Positions 1-5,133 of a stretch of 5,133 nucleotides of DNA are shown one piece after another. The position numbers and the translations under genes were made by a program. Below the pieces are notes generated by a model. The model was given only the letters and a program-made list of their open reading frames with translations, ran no database searches and was not told the origin of the DNA. This stretch comes from Bacillota bacterium. Its GTDB lineage: Bacteria; Bacillota; Clostridia; Acetivibrionales; DSM-1351. How positions within the stretch are numbered: position 1 is the stretch's first letter; the number at the start of each line of letters is the position of its first letter. Location of the stretch: contig JAEZOA010000110.1 of NCBI GenBank assembly GCA_023441625.1, positions 1 through 5,133 on the forward strand, read 5' to 3'.

Positions 1-313
1 ATTCATCCCAAAAGTGTGCAATATCATAAATTAAAACTTGCTTTTTATCTCCGTCCCACAGAACAATTTTATTGAGTGCTTCAGACACTACACGTATTGG
101 TACATATGTAGTTCCGTTAAAAATGAATGGTTCTTCAGACTTTCCGTTTATATCCTTAGTTTTTATTTCATTTCCATCTATGAAAATTTTTATATTATTA
201 TAAAATACGGATATATTTGTACCAGTAGCTACTGCATAGACAGTATTACACAATATAATAGTTCCCAAAGTAATAATAACCCCTGATAAAAATGCTTTAC
301 AATTCTTAAACAT
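1..313 (-). CDS. Secreted protein with copper amine oxidase N-terminal (stalk) domain, N-terminal part only
   Basis: The first 104 codons of a minus-strand gene that runs off the left edge. Residues 1-27 form a signal peptide: a lysine near the start, a hydrophobic core (about 8-22), then a VYA cleavage site. Residues about 34-96 match the copper amine oxidase N-terminal domain (PF07833) common in clostridial and Paenibacillus cell-surface proteins. The pattern is a first strand ending in IDGNEI, a DINGKSEEPFI stretch, then NGTTYVPIRVVSEAL and a VLWDGDKKQVLI closing strand. Despite its name this is a non-catalytic beta domain, usually attached to a second domain that is not visible here. The ATG at 313 is preferred because GGGGGA sits 7 nt upstream; an in-frame ATG at 328 would overlap that site. 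The protein should be exported. Its role is unknown, and any link to the polysaccharide operon upstream is positional only. Confidence 0.88.
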   Translation of the reverse strand, partial: MFKNCKAFLSGVIITLGTIILCNTVYAVATGTNISVFYNNIKIFIDGNEIKTKDINGKSEEPFIFNGTTYVPIRVVSEALNKIVLWDGDKKQVLIYDIAHFWDE

Positions 314-320
314 CTTAATA

Positions 321-326
321 TCCCCC
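321..326 (-). promoter_or_regulatory. Ribosome binding site of the stalk-domain gene
   Basis: Minus-strand GGGGGA lies 7 nt before the ATG at 313. It decides between two in-frame starts: the alternative ATG (328-326) contains the first G of this run and has no comparable site of its own. Confidence 0.6.
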
Positions 327-418
327 ATTAAAAAGTTGTTGTATAGTTATATACTTATAAATTCAACTTACTTTGCTGACTACAAGCAATTTGTATTTTA
401 AGTAACTTATTACAACAT

Positions 419-448
419 ATACTAATATATGGAACATAATTTGGTCAA
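419..448 (-). promoter_or_regulatory. Putative sigma-A type promoter for the stalk-domain gene
   Basis: On the minus strand, TTGACC (448-443) is followed after 18 nt by TAGTAT (424-419), a fair match to the TTGACA/TATAAT consensus. Transcription would begin near 412 and leave a leader of about 100 nt before the ATG at 313. The region is very AT-rich, so chance matches are likely. A one-base shift to TTAGTA gives a 17-nt spacer. No recognisable riboswitch was seen in the leader. Confidence 0.35.
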
Positions 449-468
449 GTTACATATTTGTCATAATT

Positions 469-863
469 ATGCCCATGCCCCGCATTTGGCACAAAACTCC
501 ATTAAATACATCCAGTAAGATCAACTATCTATGCAAACGACTTATATCAATAATTGTCACAACTATCATTGAAATTATTCCAACACTGATAAAAGTACTG
601 CAAATAATAACAGTAATCTTGGATAAAATTTTTAATCTTTCAGGCTTCTTTAAATCAATAATAGACAAAACAAATGATATAATTGGAGCCATTAATTATG
701 GGATATTACCAAGGAAACACTTAGAAAAATAGTTCAAGCTGAAAATTTTGCTATTACAGATGAAAAAATTAATTTTTACCGAAACGGATACTGTTTCTCA
801 TATATTGTATTTTGTTTTGCAACAGCCCTTAAATTTATAAAAGACTTTTTGCTAAAGCTTTAG
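469..863 (+). pseudogene. Possible frameshifted plus-strand gene of unknown function
   Basis: Two adjacent plus-strand frames could be pieces of one gene of about 130 codons. The first (469 to about 700) starts MPMPRIWHK and becomes very rich in Ile, Leu and Val, then stops at 732. The second (696-863) has no start codon but reads like a normal soluble-to-membrane protein: DITKETLRKIVQAENFAI, then TDEKINFYRNGY, then a hydrophobic segment ending FIKDFLLKL before TAG. Joining them needs a single -1 shift near the GGG at 700-702, as if one G had been lost. The TAG at 861-863 lies 4 nt before a plus-strand terminator-like hairpin, which supports a plus-strand transcription unit. Against it, there is no ribosome binding site at 469, and a minus-strand frame over 525-692 looks at least as protein-like. 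I do not recognise the family. Confidence 0.28.
525..692 (-). CDS. Possible small hydrophobic protein or membrane-protein remnant, 55 aa
   Basis: This minus-strand frame opens with ATG directly after an in-frame TAA (698-696) and encodes MAPIISFVLSIIDLKKPERL, then a second hydrophobic stretch (about residues 24-50) and SRLHR. Two short membrane segments joined by a charged KKPERLK loop resemble the membrane part of small zinc-ribbon/DUF4190-type proteins of Firmicutes; that resemblance is an impression from memory. It is on the same strand as all confident genes, but it has no Shine-Dalgarno sequence, so it may be the 3' remnant of a decayed gene. It overlaps the first half of the competing plus-strand frame, so at most one of the two is likely to be real over 525-692. 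Confidence 0.25.
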   Translation of the reverse strand: MAPIISFVLSIIDLKKPERLKILSKITVIICSTFISVGIISMIVVTIIDISRLHR

Positions 864-864
864 C
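851..864. repeat. Perfect 14-bp palindrome
   Basis: GCTAAAGCTTTAGC is identical to its reverse complement. It lies between the BcsB-like stop codon and the intergenic region. No T-tract follows it on either strand, so it is not a classical terminator by itself. It could be a protein-binding site, a 3'-end processing structure, or chance in AT-rich DNA. Confidence 0.45.
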
Positions 865-867
865 TTT

Positions 868-890
868 GCCCACCATCAGTGTGGCTTTTT
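868..890 (+). terminator. Possible plus-strand rho-independent terminator
   Basis: GCCCAC (868-873), a CATCA loop, then GTGTGGC (879-885) form a short hairpin: CAC/GTG and GCC/GGC pairs with one bulged T at 882. TTTTT (886-890) follows at once. This polarity terminates plus-strand transcription, just after the TAG at 861-863 of the possible broken plus-strand gene. The site overlaps the last codons of the minus-strand BcsB-like gene. The stem is only six base pairs, so strength is uncertain. Confidence 0.4.
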
Positions 891-3221
891 GTTCAGCCTC
901 ATGCGTATAATAATTAAAATCATGGCGAGAAACAATACAAGCATTACAGCAGTTCCTGCAAGTGCGAATAATAAAGAGTTTTTATTATCACTTACGCGCT
1001 GTGCTAAAGTTGGCTTTTTCTCTGTAATTATTTCATTTTGGAACTTATAGGACTTAGTTTTTCCTTCGCTGTCTATTAACACACAGTCATTCTCTAAATT
1101 CCAAATCATTTTTTCATTGCTGACAAATTTCGATATCATTTTCAAAGTATTTTCATTAGGTCCTGTCAAAACCAACAGCCCTCTATTCTCTGCATATGGT
1201 GATTGAATAAGCTGCAACGTTCCTATAGTCCTTGCATACTCTGAGGAAAGAATTAGCTTTTCATTTGTAACAAATTCAGTTCCATTGTTATTATATTTAA
1301 AATAAAGTTTATCATTAATCTGAGAAATCAAACTATTAGCTGATGACGTCCCAGAGGTGATAATATTATAGTTTGCATCCTCTTGAGAAAACTCACTTGC
1401 TTTACAAACCTTTAGCTTTCCATATGCATCAGCACTTTTAGCATATATGGCTAATGTCCTGCCAAGCAAGGTTAACTCACTTGAGCTTGGCTTATCTGAT
1501 AAAATAAGCAGGACATCATTTAAACTTCCATTTTTTAAAAATGGGGCTGGTCTACTATCAAACATGAGCTCAACTTTATTTTCGGCTGGTAAATATATTG
1601 AAGAATCCTTTGTTATATATGCCCAGGGCATTTTGTCCTGTCTCGTAGTACAATATAAATCTGGCAACTCCAAATCAAAAGTAAATTTTATATTACTCGC
1701 ATAGGTTCCAACTACATCGGCAGGCATAAAAAAGGTTAGTTCATCATTATCAGCTTTTTCCATTGACAATTTTTTGCTTCCAATAGGTATATCACCCCAA
1801 TAAACAGTAAGCATGGAACGATTAAAATCAAGATTCTTACTATATCTGAAATTTAATGAAACTTTACCATCAGAGGATAGTTTGTAGTCTCCTGAAACAG
1901 GTAGAAACAGAGTCCTAATCTGATGAAACGGCCCAATAAACTCAAATCCCCCGCCTGTCATTTCCTGCAGAGTATACTTATTAACTTTCATTTCACTTTG
2001 TTTCATTGCATTTACTTTTATATCAGCAGTACCCTTTTTTACAAAAGCAACACTGCCTTTTTCCTGAATTACACGGTCACTATCTGCTAATAAATGAGCT
2101 GCCTCTATTAAACAATCTGCATCATCAGATACAAGCATTAGCAGCGGTTGCCTTTTATCATCATTTACAAACAAAATTAAGGTTTGTCCCTTCAGTTGTT
2201 CTTTATATGGGGTTATATATTTCTGCAATTCAGAGGGGGTGTCCTTTGAAAGACCTATATAAATACTATTTTTATAGGTTCCTGCCTTCAAATCCTTCCA
2301 TTCACCAATTGTAATATTGTTATCTTCTACAGTTTGTTTGCTTAAATCCGACATAATATACATTGCTGTTGCTACTTCTTCATTTTGAGAAGCATCTGCA
2401 ACTGCTATAATAGTGTCTATCCCAGTCTTATTTTCAGAAGACATGAATGGATATGGATAATAATCAATTCTGTTGTTATGTGCTTTGATTTCATACCCTA
2501 CCTGTACACTGGAGGCTTCTTCAAATGTAATCCAGTTTGCATTACCATCGTCATCAATGCAGCCTTTTTCGTCATATAAACGTGCATAACCAGAAATCTC
2601 TAGATGATTTACTCTATTATTAGTATCATTATTTAATAATTCTTTTGGAATAAGAACATATAAAGTTTTTGTCTCATTATTTTCATACGAAATTTCACAG
2701 GAGTAAAAGGGATGCTTATTTATAGAAAAGGTAAGGGAACCTGGAAACTCTTTTATTAGCTGACTTACTCTATATCCAACCTGAACCATAGCATACTGTG
2801 TATCCCAATATAACGGAAGGGAAAAATATAGCTCTGCAGAGGAATATATGCCATGTAAGGTTTGCGCTGAACCCCATGCAAAATCAGAGGTATAAGCTGC
2901 TTTAGGCAGTTTTGGTTTCTGATTAACTGGCGGAGTAGCATCACTGAGCATACTTTCAACACTAGCAATTAGCGCATCTTCAGTGGAAATTATCTCAGAA
3001 GAAATGGTATCAGATGATACTACTGCAGTGTTTGTTTGGTTCACAGTGGCACTTTGTGCCGTAGAATTAGCTTGTACTACAGTTACCGTTTTATTTGCAT
3101 TGGTATTTATTCCTTCACCTGAAGTCATATCTGCACTCTGTACCCCACCTATCATAAGAATAAGAATTGACAATACCAAAGCATATATTTTTATGGAATA
3201 ACCCTTTCCATTCGATTTCAT
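876..3221 (-). CDS. bcsB: BcsB-like exopolysaccharide (cellulose) synthase subunit
   Basis: 781 aa, close to the usual BcsB length. Residues 1-30 are a signal peptide ending GVQSA. Residues 31-105 are a Ser/Thr/Asn-rich linker. The BcsB family (PF03170) fold then repeats twice: a beta-sandwich domain (about 108-245, with LYFSLPLYWD and a block with C221, NW at 229-230 and SSVQVGYE), a flavodoxin-like domain (about 265-400), a second beta-sandwich (about 415-545) and a second flavodoxin-like domain (about 565-725). A single membrane helix (about 749-772) and a basic tail RMRLNKKPH anchor it in the membrane. In known systems BcsB sits outside the membrane, docks on the synthase BcsA through this helix and guides the emerging glucan. 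The family name 'c-di-GMP-binding' is misleading, because the ligand binds BcsA. ATG overlaps the GT2 stop (ATGA), with a good Shine-Dalgarno sequence. The partner lacks PilZ, so the polymer may not be cellulose. Confidence 0.88.
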   Translation of the reverse strand: MKSNGKGYSIKIYALVLSILILMIGGVQSADMTSGEGINTNANKTVTVVQANSTAQSATVNQTNTAVVSSDTISSEIISTEDALIASVESMLSDATPPVNQKPKLPKAAYTSDFAWGSAQTLHGIYSSAELYFSLPLYWDTQYAMVQVGYRVSQLIKEFPGSLTFSINKHPFYSCEISYENNETKTLYVLIPKELLNNDTNNRVNHLEISGYARLYDEKGCIDDDGNANWITFEEASSVQVGYEIKAHNNRIDYYPYPFMSSENKTGIDTIIAVADASQNEEVATAMYIMSDLSKQTVEDNNITIGEWKDLKAGTYKNSIYIGLSKDTPSELQKYITPYKEQLKGQTLILFVNDDKRQPLLMLVSDDADCLIEAAHLLADSDRVIQEKGSVAFVKKGTADIKVNAMKQSEMKVNKYTLQEMTGGGFEFIGPFHQIRTLFLPVSGDYKLSSDGKVSLNFRYSKNLDFNRSMLTVYWGDIPIGSKKLSMEKADNDELTFFMPADVVGTYASNIKFTFDLELPDLYCTTRQDKMPWAYITKDSSIYLPAENKVELMFDSRPAPFLKNGSLNDVLLILSDKPSSSELTLLGRTLAIYAKSADAYGKLKVCKASEFSQEDANYNIITSGTSSANSLISQINDKLYFKYNNNGTEFVTNEKLILSSEYARTIGTLQLIQSPYAENRGLLVLTGPNENTLKMISKFVSNEKMIWNLENDCVLIDSEGKTKSYKFQNEIITEKKPTLAQRVSDNKNSLLFALAGTAVMLVLFLAMILIIIRMRLNKKPH

Positions 3222-4504
3222 TTATGTTCCCTCCCACTTCTTTTATTTGTTTCAATAAAACGTTCGGTTTTATACCATTTTACCTCACGTTTAAATATAG
3301 AATCATTAATGCTCTGTATGGCCGCATTAGCCACAACAACTACCCAAAGCTTTGAGTATGTAAAGAGCATGAGCAAAATTAAAAGTGCAGACTCCAGGTT
3401 AAATTCATTCTTTTCAACTGCCAGAGTAATTAGTACATTCAATACAAATACCAAAATAGCCATTACCCATAGTAACGTAGAAAATCCACCCAAGGTAACA
3501 TGTGCGAAACCTAGCACTGACAAAAAGAATATAGTATCTGAGCAGATCAGAGATGTAAGCATCAAAACATATACAGCCGCATAGTAAAGCACATCCAGTC
3601 TCATAGCGCCAGCTGATTTATCAAAAACATATTTAAAATTTTCTTTAAGTACATATAGATTGCCTTTTGCCCACCTGGTCCTCTGCTTGAGCCATATAGG
3701 TAAATGCTGAGGTTCCTGCTCCCAAGTTACCGCAAGTGGCATTAGTTTTATCTGATAACCCATTCTATATATTCTGAAACTAATCTCAGTGTCCTCTGAC
3801 AAGGCCTTTGTATCCCAGCCCCCTATTTCTTCTATAATACTGCGCCTTACAACAAAGTTTGTTCCAGGTATTGTGCAAAGCTTAAAGAAAAACCATCGAC
3901 CTGCTTGATTCATACACTGGTATGCCAAGGTTTCAATATTTACAAAACGCGTAATAAGGGAAGCATTTCTGTTACGTGTACGGAATTTTCCAATTACTGC
4001 TCCAAGTTTGTCATCCGACATCAAATTTTCAACAAGCAAAGTCAATGCATTTGGCTCAGGAGTGTTGTCGGCATCATATATAGCAAGTACTGTTCCGCTT
4101 GCCACTGATAACCCGATATTAAGTGCATTAGATTTCCCTTTTCCACCAGAAACCTTATCGGTATTAATTATAATCATTTTTCTGTCAGGGTTTTTTACTT
4201 GCATTTCCTTCAAAACACTGGCAGAATCATCTGTAGAATTATCGTTTATTACAATAATTTCGTAAAGCTCCCTTGGATAGTCAAAAGCAAGTAATGCCTG
4301 CACTGTTTTTCTAATTACAATGCTCTCATTGTGAGCAGGAACTAAAATTGAGACCATGGGGTATTCCTTTAATTTTACATGTCCATCAGTTTTATTTACT
4401 TTTATATAATATATAAAACCTCCAATTGACAAAGTTACGTTTATTATCATCAAACTCCAAATTGCAATAATGGCATAAAGTGATAATTCATCTATAAAAT
4501 TCAA
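3218..4504 (-). CDS. Membrane family 2 processive glycosyltransferase (exopolysaccharide synthase)
   Basis: 428 aa. One membrane helix (about 9-33) is followed by a cytoplasmic GT-A domain with the full set of processive GT2 motifs: VPAHNE (55-60), NDNSTDD (87-93), DAD (144-146, the DxD that binds metal and nucleotide sugar), SEDTE (236-240, catalytic base in TED) and QRTRW (274-278, the QxxRW acceptor-site motif). Three to four helices follow (about 305-333, 341-363, 371-396) and a short tail ends at 428. This matches beta-glycan synthases that polymerise and export in one step (cellulose, poly-N-acetylglucosamine, hyaluronan). The layout is nearer PgaC/IcaA than BcsA: fewer N-terminal helices and no C-terminal PilZ domain or RxxxR motif. 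The BcsB-like neighbour argues for a cellulose-type machine; the sugar donor cannot be assigned. Start is TTG, chosen because AGAAGGAGGA lies 7 nt upstream and no in-frame ATG does better. Confidence 0.92.
   Translation of the reverse strand: MNFIDELSLYAIIAIWSLMIINVTLSIGGFIYYIKVNKTDGHVKLKEYPMVSILVPAHNESIVIRKTVQALLAFDYPRELYEIIVINDNSTDDSASVLKEMQVKNPDRKMIIINTDKVSGGKGKSNALNIGLSVASGTVLAIYDADNTPEPNALTLLVENLMSDDKLGAVIGKFRTRNRNASLITRFVNIETLAYQCMNQAGRWFFFKLCTIPGTNFVVRRSIIEEIGGWDTKALSEDTEISFRIYRMGYQIKLMPLAVTWEQEPQHLPIWLKQRTRWAKGNLYVLKENFKYVFDKSAGAMRLDVLYYAAVYVLMLTSLICSDTIFFLSVLGFAHVTLGGFSTLLWVMAILVFVLNVLITLAVEKNEFNLESALLILLMLFTYSKLWVVVVANAAIQSINDSIFKREVKWYKTERFIETNKRSGREHK
3229..3235 (-). promoter_or_regulatory. 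Ribosome binding site of the BcsB-like gene
   Basis: Minus-strand GGGAGGG lies 7 nt upstream of the ATG at 3221 and inside the last codons of the glycosyltransferase gene (encoding Gly-Arg). Together with the ATGA start/stop overlap it supports coupled translation of synthase and accessory subunit. Confidence 0.75.
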
Positions 4505-4506
4505 TT

Positions 4507-5133
4507 TCAGTCCTCCTTCTCCTTATAATTTGTGCTGTTATCATTATTGTATAAAAATCTCCTTCGGTTTTGATATCGAGCAATAACAATAAATATTATA
4601 AAAATTACTGATATTCCACAAACAAAAAATAGAAGTCTTTTGTTTTCACGGTTAAAGCTATCTGCCATACGTCCAATTATTCCACGGTTGTATTGGAATA
4701 CTTCATCGTAGTTAAATGGAGTAAACTCTAACGATTGAACTTCTCCATTTAGTGTAAGTATATTATTCTTATAACTAAGCACTTTATCTTTTAGATATAC
4801 TGATTGCGAACTTGACCATATGCTCTTTAGCGATATATGTGACATCTGTATCACTTTTATCTGCTTTTGTAAATCCTCTATATTTATATCCATATTTAAA
4901 TAAAGGGCTGTAGGATAGGCACTTGTCAAATTTTCTTTTATGTCCCCCACAGTCATTGCTGGTGCTATAATCTGGTGTCCATCTGAATGGACTGTATTAA
5001 ATCTATCCTTACCTGACCAGCTATTTTCATTTTCAATAGGAGTGAGCACAATTGTTCGGAACTGGCGTAGTACATCTATTCCCATTTTTTCATGAATCCA
5101 GTTTTTTGGAGCTACTAAAGCAACAGGATATAC
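4507..5133 (-). CDS. Membrane-anchored protein resembling DUF2334/polysaccharide deacetylase-like proteins, C-terminal part
   Basis: The frame is open to the right edge, so the true start lies outside; the internal Met at 5085 is not a supported start. 208 residues are visible. They begin VYPVALVAPKNWIHEK and VLRQFRTIVLTP, followed by a stretch with HQIIAPAMTVGD and a helix-like LQKQIKVIQMSHISLKSI. This resembles the C-terminal half of DUF2334 proteins, which share a polysaccharide-deacetylase-like fold; the call is from general pattern and is only moderate. A single membrane helix (about visible residues 166-185, LLFFVCGISVIFIIFIVIAR) and an Arg-rich then acidic tail (QNRRRF ... KEKED) suggest a C-terminal anchor with the main domain outside. 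The TGA stop is 2 nt before the glycosyltransferase TTG. A role in modifying the exported polymer is inferred from position; the catalytic metal-binding motifs would lie beyond the window. Confidence 0.72.
   Translation of the reverse strand, partial: VYPVALVAPKNWIHEKMGIDVLRQFRTIVLTPIENENSWSGKDRFNTVHSDGHQIIAPAMTVGDIKENLTSAYPTALYLNMDINIEDLQKQIKVIQMSHISLKSIWSSSQSVYLKDKVLSYKNNILTLNGEVQSLEFTPFNYDEVFQYNRGIIGRMADSFNRENKRLLFFVCGISVIFIIFIVIARYQNRRRFLYNNDNSTNYKEKED
4511..4520 (-). promoter_or_regulatory. Strong ribosome binding site that fixes a TTG start
   Basis: Minus-strand AGAAGGAGGA lies in the final codons of the upstream gene. Its GGAGG ends 7 nt before TTG (4504-4502). The near-perfect match to anti-Shine-Dalgarno is what makes the unusual start codon of the glycosyltransferase credible. 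Confidence 0.8.

Larger units (their letters stand above)
314..875. other. Intergenic region of about 560 nt without a confident gene
   Basis: This gap separates the end of the BcsB-like gene from the start of the stalk-domain gene. About 314-450 looks regulatory: a possible promoter and leader for the stalk-domain gene, including a small dyad GTATA-GTTA-TATAC at 341-354. About 467-863 has coding-like stretches on both strands, but none has a ribosome binding site. They are described separately as a plus-strand frame broken near 700, a 55-codon minus-strand hydrophobic frame, and a very short zinc-ribbon-like frame at 467-502. No tRNA, rRNA, CRISPR array or complete insertion sequence was seen. 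Confidence 0.6.

Noticed and set aside
38..286. Plus-strand open frame of 82 codons opposite the stalk-domain gene
   Set aside because: It is antisense to a convincing signal peptide plus PF07833-type domain, has no ribosome binding site, and reads as Tyr/Ile/Ser-rich noise.
341..354. GTATA-GTTA-TATAC dyad as an operator in the stalk-gene leader
   Set aside because: Five-base AT-only arms are expected by chance in this region; no known regulator consensus was recognised.
764..797. AT palindrome AAAAATTAATTTTT and nearby GAAAC/GTTTC hairpin as a minus-strand terminator for the operon
   Set aside because: The GC-poor five-base stem is followed by a T-run only after a long gap, so it does not fit a rho-independent terminator.
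815..830. TTTTGCAACAGCCCTT, resembling the terminal inverted repeat of some insertion sequences
   Set aside because: No matching opposite end, target duplication or transposase was found in the window, so a single 16-nt resemblance is not enough to call a mobile element.
1447..2579. Several plus-strand open frames opposite the BcsB-like gene
   Set aside because: They are antisense shadows of a complete 781-aa gene with clear family features; none has its own ribosome binding site or recognisable domain.
2765..2968. Minus-strand 67-codon frame within the BcsB-like gene
   Set aside because: It is an alternative frame inside a conserved coding region and overlaps the first BcsB beta-sandwich.
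3309..4265. Plus-strand open frames opposite the glycosyltransferase gene
   Set aside because: They mirror conserved GT2 coding sequence and carry no motif or start signal of their own.

Overview
The window is AT-rich, with strong GGAGG-type ribosome binding sites, a Gram-positive style Shine-Dalgarno/TTG start, and a copper-amine-oxidase-N-like 'stalk' domain on a secreted protein. Together these point to a low-GC Firmicute, most likely a member of the Clostridia. That placement is inferred from composition and gene families; no rRNA or other taxonomic marker is present.

All well-supported genes lie on the minus strand, so the biological order runs from high to low coordinates. The right two thirds (5133 down to 876) is one tightly packed operon with three visible genes. 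First is the 3' part of a membrane-anchored protein that resembles DUF2334/polysaccharide-deacetylase-like proteins (cut by the right edge). Second is a family 2 processive glycosyltransferase of 428 aa. Third is a 781-aa BcsB-like protein. The first two genes are separated by 2 nt and the second and third overlap in ATGA, so translation is probably coupled. The set reads as an exopolysaccharide synthase: the GT2 enzyme polymerises and exports a sugar chain across the membrane, the BcsB-like subunit receives it on the outer face, and the anchored deacetylase-like protein may modify it. The polymer cannot be fixed from sequence. BcsB suggests a cellulose-like beta-glucan, but the GT2 protein has the compact PgaC/IcaA-like layout and lacks the PilZ c-di-GMP domain of classical BcsA.

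The left end (1 to 313) holds the start of another minus-strand gene, a secreted protein with a signal peptide followed by one copper amine oxidase N-terminal (stalk) domain. Its remainder lies outside the window. It has its own plausible promoter and a leader of about 100 nt, so it is probably a separate transcription unit.

Between them, about 314 to 875 has no confident gene. It looks like decayed or poorly resolved coding DNA. A plus-strand frame appears to be broken by a one-base shift near 700, and it ends just before a plus-strand terminator-like hairpin. A competing 55-codon minus-strand frame encodes a hydrophobic peptide, with a tiny zinc-ribbon-like fragment beyond it. This is the least explained part of the window. 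I do not see a clear new defence or mobile system. The most interesting content is the unusual pairing of a PilZ-less synthase with BcsB in a Gram-positive-type genome.
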